A DNA stretch of 64,000 nt from Bilabrum cf. latius (GCA_965178125.1 OZ237748.1:558001-622000), one strand, 5' to 3'; positions 10,201-21,730 are shown, numbered from the stretch's first letter. Numbers and translations are program-made. The notes: generated by a model from the sequence alone, not told the origin.

Positions 10201-12900
10201 ACACCACACGAACACGTGACCTTATGCTTCTATATCACGCCCAAGCTGATACTCATATCACATTGTTACATGTCAGCGACCCATTGCATGCCAAGCGAGC
10301 TCTGCCATCCTGTATCAAAACACTCTGTATGCGTGTAGCACGCACCAGCCACGGCTTGGCCAGGCGAGCGCATTTACTCCCTTCCAGGATCTATCACTGC
10401 GAGACTGTTTCGTCTTGGTCTATTGTCCTCGCTACAAAGCTTGGCTATCAGGCCGGGGCATAGCTGTAGAACACATGTGCTACCGAAATTCCGAACAAGT
10501 GAGAGACTCACATCAGTCTACACAATCTCTCCGATCTAAATCACTTCGTAACGTGCCTCCGTACCTACGGCACACAACTGACGGAACTAGTCAATCCGTT
10601 AATGCACGAACTGGCAAGACAAACTATGCACAGTATCATACGAACAAGCCCTATTTTGGTCGTTTCAGAGCAACCAATCCCTCCCAAACGGCGATCCGAT
10701 GCAACCAATCGGATCCGAAGTTGAATCCAATCACAGGATTGCGCTCCCAAGATCACGCTCATGGGTCCAAACCATGATACCATACCATACCTACAGCCCC
10801 AGATACGCGCACAAGTGTCCAGCCCCAAACCATCAACACAAGAGGAGAACCGCGAAGGGACCTGCCAGCGGGTCTCGGACCCGGGAGCGGGCAATCCAAA
10901 GCCGGACAGGGAAACACACCCATCCAACACACAAGCACACAAACACAAGACCAACCTCTCCCTCAACATATTTCTCTCTCTCTCACCTTATTCACCGCAT
11001 TCACGTCCCCCCCATTTTCAATCAGCATCCGCAGACAGTCTTTGTGCCCATTCCTGGATGCCCAATAAACAGGTGTGTGGCCTTTCTGCGGTGGGGGGAT
11101 GGGAGACAGGGGGTGGGGGGGAGCAGGGTGTGTGCTTGGGGGGGGGGGGGGGGTGAATGTGTGTGGGCATGGGGCGTGTGATGGGGGTATTGGGGGGGCT
11201 TTGGGACGGGCCGGTGGGAGTCGCTCTGGGCCCTAGGGGCGCAGTCCCCAGGTGGATTTCCTCTCAAGGGACAAAATCACCTTAAGCAAAAGACATCCAA
11301 ACATACACCAATATTCTTATCAGCCCATTCCATCTCGACAGGGACCGGTCCCGGCCTCTAAATCCGACTGTCGACTGAGATAGCCGAGGGGGCCTCTGGG
11401 GGGACGGTCGGCGGCCGCCTCGCCGGCTGTGCAGGTCCTGAAAGACAAATTACTCAAATTAAGCACATCAATGAATGACATACTGTGTATGTATCGATCA
11501 GTGCAAACTCATTGAGCTCTGCTCATCGGACGCGCAAGCCAGGCAATGAGGATCGAGCTGATACCCGTCACACAGGCCAGTCATGTTCTCCCCCGGGGAG
11601 CTGTCAACGATCAAGACCCAACCTTGAACAAAAGAAGTCAACAAAGTCGACCAAGCAATATACATTCGCCTCGGAAACTTAAACATATCCCAGTGAATCC
11701 ACATCCCGGAAGCCGCCACTCACCTGCCCCACCCAACACGAGAGCTAGGTGGGCCAGACGGGCAGGGCTGAACGATGGCCAGGGTGCCTCGCACAAATAC
11801 TAGAAGATATGCATGGTCAAATATTACGACATACAATCGACCGCATCCAGATGACATCAATAACAAATTGCGCCTCCTATTGAGACCGAGCCAGTCACCG
11901 GGGAGCACCTGCTCGGGGGCCCGGCTCAACCGACCAGGAGCCATTCAGATGCTATGCTCGCCACTCCAAGGGAAACAAACAGTATACAGGACACCACAAG
12001 CAAATCGAATATCCCGAATACTACCTACAATCCACCTTGTTGGGGCAGGCAGCCTCTCTCTCTCTCACGTTGCTGGCAGCATTCACGTTAGCGCCCCTCT
12101 CGATGAGCAGCTTCAGGCAGTCCGCCTTACCGTAGCATGCTGCATAGTATGCAGCTGTCTGGCCATACTACGATGCACTAAAGAAAGATTTAACCGTTGA
12201 TAGGTAGCCGTAGATGGCAGACAGACCCCGAGGGAAGAAAGCAACCTGGTGGCGGAGGGTGAGGATCCGCTGATGGCCAGGCGCGGAGAGCAAGCAATAC
12301 AAGAGGTGCATGTCACTGCCATGTACAGGTAGCAGCAGTACTACATAATCAAATCAGCTTCCCCGACTCGCCCCCTAAATTTAGCTCATCAAAGAATCGA
12401 TGGCATGCATCAGGTCTCCAATGGTGGATCGCTGTCATCCCATCACTGGTGAGCTTTGTGACAGCCTGTACGCGGACCTTCTGGTGTAAACAAGAATACT
12501 AGCTCAAAAAGAAATCCAAAAGCCCAGTCAGTCGTACTCAATCTCACTCTATCTTTGGATTCGGTGTCCGTTCCCAAATCCAGGCAGGCCCTCAGGTCGT
12601 CCACCGTGCCATTTCCGGCTGCTGTAAGAAGTGCGTCTCCCCTGTGAAGTCTTAAGATCAATGTTAATATTGTATGTATCGCGACAAGCTGACTCGTGTA
12701 AATCGAATCCACGAGGATAACTCAACGCACCACAAGAGAAAACTAGGATAGTCTACAACAGCTGCTACGGAAAACTTTCAGCCTGAACAAATTATACAGG
12801 TACTCAGATAAAGACACACAAGATCTTACATCTCGAACTAATATCACAAAGAGACAAGCGTCTTCCAATAGGCGGCTGCCGACCAGGTGTGAGCGGAACT
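7287..12900 (-). CDS. Ankyrin repeat locus G1
   Basis: Exons, 5' to 3': a short first exon ending at a GT donor (about 12830-12890), E 12548-12642, D 12069-12167, a possible exon F 11722-11802, C 10987-11085, a second C 9507-9605, B 7777-7875, and A 7287-7625. E starts with GDAL; D has ERGANVNAA, C has ENGGDVNAVDK and B has MEAGARRDIKN. A carries AASEGRPLELARRLRLG and ends QEA-TAG-GGA-TGA. The D, C and B exons are each 99 nt, one ankyrin repeat per exon in phase 0. The intron between the B and C exons contains an R1 copy (8681-8968). The intron between the two C exons holds an R1-R3 deletion form (10388-10583). The product is likely a soluble scaffold; ligand unknown. Confidence 0.75.
8641..8668. 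repeat. TTCGCGAA palindrome, copy 1
   Basis: CAGCTG arms flank a GTTCGCGAAC core, giving a near-perfect 28-bp palindrome. Four related copies occur at 16191, 21314, 48184 and 62817. Confidence 0.8.
8681..8968 (-). repeat. Repeat R1 in G1 intron
   Basis: Older, diverged R1 copy. Arms GGTGGC/GCCACC, GACCTGG/CCAGGTC and GCCAAGAC/GTCTTGGC are intact. The AGCGGTT/AACCGCT pair now relies on a G-T wobble. Confidence 0.85.
9300..9372 (-). other. Conserved block G downstream of C exons
   Basis: Each C exon is followed (minus strand) by a block reading GGGTCTCGG...GCCAGCGGG on the plus strand and, next to it, about 67 nt ending at TATCTCGGGCT plus GTAGGTATGG. Copies lie near 9300, 10800, 15000, 25550, 42260, 48690, 52960 and 57720. 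One frame gives LRGAPAALTDWGWTLVRVSR and another a Cys-containing peptide. It has a plausible acceptor (GGCAG) and donor, but the copies do not show a clear coding pattern, so it may be an exon or a conserved intronic repeat. Confidence 0.35.
9727..9770 (+). repeat. R3 terminal fragment
   Basis: The last ~44 bp of R3, ending CGGCACACAACTGACGG, sit in the G1 intron just downstream of a C exon. Confidence 0.8.
10388..10583 (+). repeat. R1-R3 deletion derivative
   Basis: The first ~65 bp of R1 are joined directly to the last ~130 bp of R3. The middle of the composite element is missing. This shows that R1 and R3 move or persist as one unit. Confidence 0.8.
12215..12330 (-). other. Conserved block H upstream of D exons
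   Basis: A block containing GAGGATCCGCTGATGGCCAG and GAGAGCAAGC precedes each D exon on the minus strand (near 12260, 17110, 28230, 43650, 54420 and 58770). A minus frame gives LAISGSSPPATRLLPSLG, but one copy has TAA in that frame. It is either a diverging exon or intron sequence carried with the duplicated unit. Confidence 0.35.
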
Positions 12901-13180
12901 TATTTTGGCGCCGCGCACGGTCGGCCAGGCGCCCGGGTCACGAATGGGCCTTTGCCGCGGTCCATGTAGATGAAACTGTCGTTTTTATTATGTCACTGAG
13001 TTTGATTACTATAGTAGTATGGTAGCCATCGTATTAAGATCTAGTACACTCGATCCTTTCTGATCCATATATAGTCAGTAATAGCAAGCAAGCAAACAGT
13101 GGCCCGAGCTGCCATTCCAAGGCAAGCCCCAGACCCAGTTCAACTTCAAATCCAACTAACACATCCAACCACCTACCCCG
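12890..13180. promoter_or_regulatory. Conserved 5' flank of ankyrin loci
   Basis: A block with GCGGAACTTATTTTGGCGCC and GCGCACGG lies just upstream of the G1 first exon. It recurs at the same place near 29620, 40460, 45440 and 50420. It continues into TATATAGTCAGTAATAGC, which is shared with 45690 and 21720. The position and conservation suggest the core promoter and 5' leader, but no transcription start can be fixed. Confidence 0.4.
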
Positions 13181-13181
13181 A

Positions 13182-16100
13182 TCAGACTCTCAGAAGCCCC
13201 AGTTCAATCCATGCCCTCACGTGGGTCGATCGAACCTGGTCTGCCGTAGCAGCGTGCACGCAGCTACCCGTAGGATCCTCCTTCTCACCAGCCTAGATCT
13301 AGAGCTCATCCCTAGGCCTCCTGCAATAGCTTCACGCAATCGTCGTGCCCACCCAGCCTGGCTGCCTCCAGTGGAAGCACCAGCCTAGAGCTCCCACTAC
13401 CATGTATCGATATTCCCTTGATATCCAACCCACCGGCCAGCTTGCCTAGCCTCAGCCTCCTGGCAAGCTCAAGTGGCCTGCCCTCACTCGCCGCCTGGAA
13501 CACCATCCCAGCGTCCCTCTTGGCCTCCACTGCCTGCCTCCAGCACATGACTCTTCGAATATTAGAGCGGATGAATAACCGGATGGTGGTAGCTGTCTCG
13601 GTCTTGCCATTGGAGTCTGCTTTCTCGGTAGGAGTCTCGCCTCTCTGCTCGATCAAAGAAAGCGACGGAGACAGGAGGGGTCATGGGGTCAAAGATGTGC
13701 GGGGGGTGGATTCGTGGGTGGGAGGGTTCTTCGATCCCTTGGATAGCTTGATGGACATTTGGGAATCAAGAGCTATTGCGATACATCTGTGGAAACTCAC
13801 TTTGTTCTAGATGTCCCTGCGGGCCCCTGCCTCCATGAGGATGGTGGCGCAGGCGGTGTAGCCATAGTACGCTGCCCAGTGGAGGGGGGTGTCTCCCTAC
13901 TGCGGGTGAACCGGAGGTTTCTGTAAGGTCAAGGGCCAACATGGATTATCTCAAACGATTGCCCGACCGATCGATCTTTGAGAGCTTAAAGCTATGCAAC
14001 ATCACTACCACCGATATGCTCGGCCTGGCGCGGCAGCGGTCCGGGAGCAGCGAGCCGACGACCGAGATGTACCGCCAGGTGCACTGCCAAACCATCTCCA
14101 ACGGCAATCCAAGCAAACCAAGTGCATCCGTACAATACCTAAAACATGTAAATAATTTTGAATCCATCGCGGCTCCAGACCAGGCAGTGCCGATAGACAC
14201 GGGCTGCATCCATAGAGTTCAGGTGCTGTGCTCAAACGACTGCAGAAAACTGATCATACAGCATCCAGCTACGCTGTCAGTAAGCTCCACGCATACCTCG
14301 TTCATTGATACTAAATCCATATCCGAACAAACCAAGCAAATTGATTTGATTGGCAAGGCAGTCAAAATTCCCAATCTTGGGTGATCCGATGCCAGCGAAG
14401 CTTCGCAAGAACGAACCGGACAGAGCCGTTCATATATAGACACACAGTGCAAGGCCTGTCAAGCATCAAACCCACCATAGATCTGACCCGGACAACTTCG
14501 ATTCATAAGAAATACCATACATCAAGTCCAAATAAGGCATCCGGCATCGCTCCATAGCCCAACCCACGCTCCTGGACGGCCACTGATCTCGCGAGCAACT
14601 ACGGCAAGAGGATCATCTCCGCTGAATACGACCCCCCGCCTCCAATAACATGCCAAAAAGTCGAATTATGCAACAATGAAAACAATCAGCCCCGCTAGCA
14701 GAGCCAAACGGTCTCCGCTTGAGAATCGAATGGACCATCGAGCACCAGTCAAGGCTTGGCCAGGCGAGCGCAGTTGCATCCTTCCGGAACCGGTCAATCC
14801 GGCAATGGGTGGCTTAAACAAGAGCATAATCCACATTTCGAAAAGAATAAAGCTCTCCGAACCTTTTGAAAGCGACCAATCGCTCCCGATCGGCGATCCG
14901 ATGCGACCATTCGGATCCGGAGTCGAATCCGATCGCAGGATTGCGCTCCCAAAATCACGCCGATGAATCCAAATCATGGTACCATATCATACCTACAGCT
15001 CGAGATACGCGCACAAGTGTCCAGCCCCAATCCGTCAACGCAGCGGGAGCACCGCGAAGGACCCCTGCCAGCGGGTCTCGGGCCCGGGAGCGGGCAATTC
15101 CAAGCCGGACAGACACACACACCCGTCCAACACATAAGCACACACACACAATACCAACCTCTCCCTCAAAATACTTCTCTCTCTCTCACCGTATCCACCG
15201 CATTCACGTCCCCCCCATTTTCAAGCAGCAATCGAAGGCAATCATCGTGCCCATTGAAGGATGCATCACGAACGGGTGTGGAGCCATCCTGCGGTGGAGA
15301 AGGGGGACATGGGGTGGGGGGAGCAGGGGGTGTGCTTGGAGTGGGTGTGGGTGGATGTGTGTGGGCATGGGGCGGGTGATGGGTGTGTGTGGAGGGCGCA
15401 AAGACGGACAGGTGGGAGTCGCTCTGGACCCTAGGGGCGCAGTCCCCGAATCGATTCTCGCTCGAGGGACAAAATCATCAAAATCGAAACCAATCCAAAC
15501 ATACACCAATCTTCCTATCAAGCCATTCCATCGCGACAGGGACCGGTCCCGGCATCTGGATCCGCCTATGGACTGATATAGCCGAAGCGCCCTCTGGGGG
15601 ATCCTGTAATGCTTGCTCGACTGATGTGTCTTACAATTGGAGCCATGCGGTAGGGTGCCCAGCGGAGTAATGTGTCTTGGACATGACGAATTCCAATGGG
15701 GCACATGAACAATAGGCTGTCGAACTCCAGCTCAGCGTCAAAATTAACCCACTGTTGCAGACTCAGCCGCCATAATCCTTAGTAATTATACACGCTTAAG
15801 TTAGGAGACCGAATTCCCTGAAAACTATAGCGCAGTCTGTCCCGTTGAAGTGGAATAGCACAGAAGGACATCGTGGCGCGCCTCGCAGCACACCGAATGC
15901 AGACTTGCTGGCAGCGAAAGCGCAGCAAAAACTTCTAAAATAATTAGTGCCATCGAAGGCGTTAGAGTACTCAGTGCTGCGGCGCAGAGCTGCAGACTGG
16001 TCGTTGAGCCCTGAGCTGCGTCGCATCTTTAGCGTCGCAGGCCGTGCCAGAGAAGAAAGCTACTGGCTTAGGCTGCTTCTGTATTTCTTTGCTAATTCTG

Positions 16101-17720
16101 TCTAGCGCTGAGGCTGATCTCTCTCTTTCCCCAGTGTAGACTCGAACCGGAATGACACCTCGCTGGTCGATCACAGGATCACGCCAGTATCAGCTGAACG
16201 TTCGCGAACGAACAGCTGACCCTGCCCGCCGGGCAGTGCCCGGGACGGGCATCGGCCGCCTCACCGGCTGTGGAGGTCCTGAAATGCAATTGACCCAAAT
16301 TAATCACTTCGATGTCATACTATGTATGTACTGATTAGTACAAACTCCTTGAACTCCGCCCATCGGAGGCGCAAGTCAGGCAATGAGGATCGAGCTGAAT
16401 GCTCGTCACACAGGACAATCCTGTCCTCCCCAGGGGAGCTGCCATCGAACGACAACCAACCTTGAACAAAGGAAATACACCAAGTCAACCAATCAATTGG
16501 CATTCGCCCTCTAAACCCAGACACAACTCGGGTGAATCCGCATCCTGCAAGCCAACACTCACCTGCCCCAACCAGCACGGGAGCCAGGTGGGCCAGCCGG
16601 GCGGGGCTGAGGCATGGCCAAACGGCCTTGCGCCAATACAAGAAGACCTACCTGGTCAAACTATACCAACATAGAATCGACCGCATCCACAAGAAAGCAA
16701 AAACAAATCGCGCCTCCCCTTGAGACCTTGTCAGTCACCACCGGGGAGCACATGCTCGGGGGCCCGGCTCGATCGACGAGGAGCAAACTAGAGGCCATGC
16801 TAGCCACTTGAACGGGTAAGAACAGTATAATAAACTCCCAAGCCAACTAAAATATCCCAAGTATCGCCTACAACCCGTCCTGTTGGCCAGGTAGCCTCTC
16901 TCTCTCACGTCTCTGGCAGCGTTCACGTTGGCGCCCCTCTCGATGAGCAGCTTCAGGCAGTCCGTCCTGCCATTGCATGCAGCCTAGTATGCAGCTGTAC
17001 AACCATCCTGCGATGCACCAAGACAGATAAAACCGTTAGTGGGTAGCCGTGGATGGCAAGCAGATCCCGAGGGAAGGGAGCAACCTGGTGGCGGGGGGTG
17101 AGGATCCGCTGATGGCCAGGCGCGGAGAGCAAGCAGAACTAGAGGTGCATGTCACTGCCATGTACGCACACCATTGCACCTGAATCAAATTAGCTCCCCC
17201 GACTCGCCCCGTAATTTAGCTCGCCGATGAATCGATGGCGTGCAACAGGTCTCCAATGGTGGATTGCCATCATACCATCATTGGTGAGCTCCGAAACAGC
17301 CTGTTCGTGGACCTTCCCGTCTTGACATTAATATCAACTCAAAAAGGAATCCAACAGCTCGACCAGAAGAGCTCAATCTCACTCTATCTTTTGATTCGAT
17401 GTCCGTTCCCGAATCCAGGCAAGCCCTCAGGTCGTCAACCATGCCATTTACGGCTGCTGCTCGAAGTGCGTCTCCCCTGTGAAGCTTGAAAATTGTCGTA
17501 AGTAATTTATGTATCGCGTGAAGCAGACTCATGTGGATCAAATCCACGAGGACATCACAGCGCACCTCAGGTAGCCAGGATACACACTGTAACAACAGCT
17601 GCTACGGAGCGGTATCATACTCTACGAGTTGTACAAACCAAATATGAATACACACTATCTTACATCTCAAACTGATATCACAATAAGAACCAGTGCCCTA
17701 CAAGCAGGCTGGAGGAAGGA
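13182..17720 (-). CDS. Ankyrin repeat locus G2
   Basis: Exons: first exon ending at donor near 17664, E 17383-17477, D 16909-17007, a possible exon F near 16560-16640, C 15190-15288, B 13801-13899 and A 13306-13644, with one 33-residue ankyrin repeat in each 99-nt exon. In-frame TAG occurs at 16984 (between TAAY and AACNG), 13897 (first codon of B) and 13807 (in RRDI-x-NK). There is no in-frame TAA or TGA until the terminal TAG-GGA-TGA (13306-13314). The +1 frame tail (RPRDELQIQ with two TAG, then EKEDPTG) runs to TGA at 13182. It closes early compared with the G3 tail. An inverted repeat copy (15913-16230) lies in the intron between D and C. Confidence 0.72.
15913..16230 (-). repeat. Inverted repeat, left copy
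   Basis: A ~318-bp sequence present in opposite orientation at 21302-21618. It contains the TTCGCGAA palindrome (16191-16218) and, on the minus strand, TGGCGTGATCC and GGTTCGAGTC about 37 bp apart, resembling Pol III A and B boxes. It may be a tRNA-derived SINE. Confidence 0.75.
16191..16218. repeat. TTCGCGAA palindrome, copy 2
   Basis: CAGCTG arms around GTTCGCGAAC, inverse orientation to copies 1 and 3. Confidence 0.8.
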
Positions 17721-18014
17721 ATTCTGGTTTAAGATGCAATTCACGATAGTGTAATAAGCACACAACCCAAAAATCCGAAAAACTACTGTGCGGTAGAACA
17801 CCTAACATAGTAAAAGCAGAAATCCAAACAGGCGGATTGTTGCGGGACAAGCCCTCGCACCCAACCACAGCGGTCGCTGTGGCACCGGTATCCCCCAAAA
17901 CTGCTTTAGTATCTGGGGAACGCGAACGGTGAGGGGCAGATCGCGATTGATGCTGCCTGCACCGTCAATGTTTCAGGGCGCCGCCATCACGCTCGTCGGC
18001 GTGATAGAGTGGCC
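17721..18014. other. Spacer upstream of unknown gene
   Basis: No ankyrin exon and no repeat shared with the rest of the window is seen here. This is the start of a ~3-kb non-ankyrin island. Confidence 0.4.
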
Positions 18015-18668
18015 ATGAATTCGTCTCTCAGTCGTGAGGTGGCATGTGCTGCCGAGGCGAGCCGAACTGTCCATGCCTTGTCGAGTCGGCGTTCTAGGCG
18101 TCTGAGCACCTTGCGCTAGGTAGAGCCAGAGGACCACGATCCAATGCTTGTCTCCACCCCGGGTATCTGGCAGGAGATAGCCAGCGGTAAGGGTATTCCC
18201 AGGGAGAGTGCCTTGCGGCGAACAGTCGAAGACTCCTCGTTTGGAAGATGGACAATAGGCCGGGATCATGGGGAATGTTCTAAGCACACGCAACTAAAGA
18301 CAAAATACCAATTGCAGGTGCTCAGAAACAAGCTGCGCCAGCAGGAGCAGCTGACATGCAGGCAGTGGATGCGTGGTGATGCGGCGGCTGCCTTAGCCGC
18401 CACGGCCACGCAGGAGCTGATAGCGGCAACCAATGCGAACGCCCGACTACAGCGACGGATTTTCAAGCCCCACGGCTTGCTGAAGGATATAGAGAGGCAA
18501 TAGGCCAAAGGCATGAGCGCGTGCATGCTCGCCTCTCTGAAGGACCGTGAGACGCAGAAACGGTCATGGAGGAGGAAATGGTGGGTCTCGACCGGGGACC
18601 CCGATGTGGGACTGGACCGCGCCTTGTGCCGGGCACACGCTCCGCACCTGTATGTTTTCTCCTTGTGA
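18015..18668 (+). CDS. Unknown 217-aa protein with two internal TAG
   Basis: The frame runs from ATG 18015 to TGA 18666-18668, interrupted only by TAG at 18117 and 18501. With UAG read as Gln it is a 217-residue basic protein. It has a charged, probably helical middle (KYQLQVLRNKLRQQEQL) and an Ala-rich helix after it. The C-terminal part contains STGDPDVGLDRALCRAHAPH, rich in Cys and His. I do not recognise the family. It is unlike the ankyrin genes and lies with the RRP5 fragment between inverted repeats. It could be the remnant of a mobile element gene. Confidence 0.45.
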
Positions 18669-19022
18669 AGGCAACAGGCTGGGGGCCTGTGGGGGACCAC
18701 ACTGATGGCGAAGAATGGGAACTCGGCGGCATAGGCTGAGAACGGGGTGCCTTTGGCCTGAAAGGGTCGGGGGTCTTGTAGTCCTTTGTTTTAGGGCTCC
18801 TCTGGATCTAGGTGATCACCCAAACCCCCTCGGGGGCGACGGTGCATCTGGGTGCTTACGGAATCTTTACCCAACAATGTATTTCTGTACTTCCAATTTG
18901 GAGCACAGAGGTGCAACACATCACTTTGAGTGCAAACCACGAGTAATCGAAGGCTCACTTGCAAATATTCATATTGGATCTGCTCTTGGCTAGCTGCGTA
19001 TTTGGACTGAATCTCTATAACT
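18669..19022. other. Spacer before RRP5-like fragment
   Basis: No supported gene. It should include the promoter of the RRP5-like gene if that gene is transcribed. Confidence 0.35.
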
Positions 19023-19415
19023 ATGTTCTGGAGCATATTCAAGCTGATTTCGACTAGCCACAGCCTCCATCTGAAGTTTGGAGGACTCTTCCGGGCGGTG
19101 CCTATGCCCGGCACAAAGCCTATGAAGCCAGCTCCCTCGACTTCGCTCGAGCACATTCCCAGGCTGTTTGTAAGCAGCGGCCCTGCAGCATCGGCAGCAA
19201 GCGGCGGGACTGCCGGAGCTGATGCAAACTCCCAAGTACAGGAGCAGCAGTCGCAGCGCCGTTCCAGAGGCAGCGGCAGGCGAAAGTCGAATTCCAGCTC
19301 CCGAACCGAGCAGCAGGCAGACAGCAGCCGCAGTGGCGGAGGCATGGGCATGGAAGCCCGCACCGAGTCAAGCCGCAGAGGCCATGCAAGAGGAGCTGGA
19401 TCAATCGCATCATCA

Positions 19416-19450
<35 letters not shown>

Positions 19451-20827
19451 ATCGGCGGGGAAGACCCAGGGCCCCTTGTCGGTGGCAAGGCGAGCCGGGG
19501 TGCAGGCACCCAGGGAGGCGTGTGTCCTGAAGGCGAAGGTGAGGAAGTGAAAGACAATGCCTAGCGAGATACAAGTGTACAACCACTCATCATTGCACTG
19601 ATACTCTTGATGCTGTGAATTTGCCTGTGTACCGCGACCACCGCACTCCCACCGTTGACCTCCCCTGATTGCTCATCGCAGACTATCCGGCCCGGCACTC
19701 TGGTCCTGGCGAGTGTGACCAGTGTGGGCTCCCGGTCCCTGACGCTGTCCCTCCCCTTTGGGATCAAGGGCAGAGTGACCCTGTAGGAGTGCGGCGCCGT
19801 GGTGAGGAGGAGGGTCAGGGGATGGCTCAGGGGCAGGGGCAGGGGCAGGGGCAAGGGCAAGGGCAAGGGCAAGGGGGATGCGGAGGCTGCAAGCGATGAC
19901 AAAGAATAGGATGAAAGCGAAGACACCGATGATGAGGATCATGAGTCCAGGCCAAGCACAGATGCACGCGGCCCCGCCCCGCTCACGGCATTCTTCCGCC
20001 CCGGGCAGCTGCTCCGGGCCTCCACGCTCGCTCCCAAGCCCAAGTCGGCGGCCGCGGCTCAGGCGGCAGAGGCCCGTGCCGCGCTCCTGGCTGCCAGCGG
20101 GGACGAGGAGGGGGCGGCGGCGGCCAGAGCACAGGCTGCCAGCGGGTCGAGGGGCTCTTCCGGTTTGGAAGTAGCGTGCAGTGTGGCCCCGACGCCGCTG
20201 GCGATGGGGCTGTCGAGGGCGTACGTGGAGGCTGGCACGCCGGTGGGGCGGCAGCTGGTGTCGGCCGAGGACGAGGGGTGGGTGGTGGACCTGAGGGTCG
20301 GGACGGGGGAGGGTGCAGGGAACGGTGGTGCGGTTGCAGGTGCGTCGGGCGGTAGGGGCCTCCGGGGGTTCCTTCCCTTTTCAGCGACTGACGGGACGGA
20401 CGGGCAGGGGAACCCCCTGACGGAGGGGGAATACCTGCTGGGTGCCCGTGTGACGAGTGTGAGGGGAGACGGGACGGCTGTGCTGCAGGTCCGGACGGGA
20501 GGGTACGAGATCGCGAGGGACTCCGGATCCGATGGAGCTGCAGCCAAGGGCAAGCGGAAGGGGAAGGGCTGGCCCAGCCGGTTTGGCGCCGCGGCGGTTT
20601 TGCTGGGCGGGGTGCAGGGATGGGGCAGCGTGAAGCCGGGCCAGCTGGTGCGCGGCCGCGTAGGGGGTCTGTGCAAGGGGGGCGTGTGGGTGAGCGTATG
20701 CGGGGGTGCGCTGGTGGGCACCGTCAGCGCCTGGCACCTGGGCGGCATGGCCAAAGCCGGATGGGACGAGGACATCCGCAGGTGGCTAAAGAGGACTATT
20801 AGTCGTCACACCTCCGTACGTGTCTGA
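19023..20827 (+). CDS. RRP5-like rRNA processing factor, N-terminal part
   Basis: Exon 1 is 19023-19538, with donor AAG|GTGAGG. Exon 2 is 19682-20827, with acceptor ATCGCAG. The junction is phase 0 and gives VLKAK-TIRPGTLVLASV. Exon 2 holds S1-type RNA-binding modules in the order of the Rrp5/PDCD11 N-terminus. The first includes LTLSLPFGIKGRVTL, matching the family hallmark SLPNGLxGFV. The next is FFRPGQLLRAS, then GWVVDLRVG with GFLPF, and last VKPGQLVRGRVGGL with GVWVSV. A basic-acidic linker (GKGKGKGD, then DDKE) separates the first two. TAG codons at 19784 and 19907 are in frame. Rrp5 works in 18S and 5.8S/25S precursor cleavage in the nucleolus. Full-length Rrp5 has about 1700-1900 residues with twelve S1 and C-terminal TPR-like repeats. 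Only about 553 residues are present, so this is a truncated copy or a gene whose later exons I cannot see. Confidence 0.7.
19395..19455. repeat. TCA/TCG trinucleotide repeat
   Basis: In-frame run of about fifteen serine codons inside RRP5-like exon 1. Confidence 0.9.
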
Positions 20828-21301
20828 CGCTGCTGGTGCCATAGGCGGTTGTGTGGGCAGTCGATCGGCGCCGCGTGTCCCCGCACGAGTCTTGGTACTC
20901 CTCTCCATGCGTGAACCAGCACTTCCATCGTATTCGTTTATTGTGTTCATCCCTCGTCTCTCTCGCAGGACTTGCGCTCTAACCCATCGCGCGGTGTGTG
21001 TTGCAGGACTTTGACCACCGCTGTGACGCGGGAGTGAACGGCAGCAGGGACATGATGCAGTCATGCGTAACGATTCGGTGAGAGTGATTTTTTGTGGTCT
21101 TTGAGTGGAAGCAAACAGCAGAACCACCTGGTTGTGAGGCCTCACTGATGCTCCCATGGATGAGAATCAATCAGTAGGTTAGACGGTCGATGGGCAATGA
21201 AAGGATCCGGGGGATGTAAAACTGGCATTACATCCTGCCTGGCTAGCCTACTCTCAGAAGCAGCCCTATCGCCGAATATGATGGCTTTCACATAGTCTGT
21301 A
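20828..21301. other. Spacer after RRP5-like fragment
   Basis: A TTGCAG acceptor-like site at 21005 precedes a short open stretch, which might be a further exon. Otherwise nothing is recognised. Confidence 0.35.
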
Positions 21302-21618
21302 GCCGGACAGGGTCAGCTGTTCGTTCGCGAACGTTCAGCTGATACTGGCGTGATCCTGTGATCGACCGGCGAGGTGTCATTCCGGTTCGAGTCTACACTG
21401 GGGAAAAAGAGAGATCAGCCTCTGCGCTAGACAGGATTAGCAAAGAAATACAGAAGCAGCCCAAGCCAGTAGCTTTCTTCTCTCCCTGCGACGCCAAGAT
21501 GCGACGGCAGCTCAGGGCACAACGACCAGTCCGCAGCTCTGCATCGCAGCACTGAGTACTCTAACGCCTTCGAGGGCACTAATTATTTTACAAATTTTTG
21601 CTGCGCTTTCGCTGCAAG
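21302..21618 (+). repeat. Inverted repeat, right copy
   Basis: Reverse complement of 15913-16230. It includes the palindrome at 21314-21341 and tRNA-like boxes TGGCGTGATCC and GGTTCGAGTC. Together with the left copy it frames the island with the unknown gene and the RRP5 fragment. Confidence 0.75.
21314..21341. repeat. TTCGCGAA palindrome, copy 3
   Basis: CAGCTG arms around GTTCGCGAAC, as at 8641. Confidence 0.8.
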
Positions 21619-21730
21619 CATTGCCTCAACACGGATGTGTGGCTTGACAACAAATAAATGGGCCAAACGCTTATCCCGATGCTATAGATCTCGTAAACTT
21701 GATCCAGTCTGATCCATATATAGTCAGTAA

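Noticed and set aside
18791-19582. Minus-strand open frame of 263 codons with a poly-Asp run
   Set aside because: It lies antisense to RRP5-like exon 1. The Asp run is the reverse reading of the serine-coding TCA/TCG repeat.
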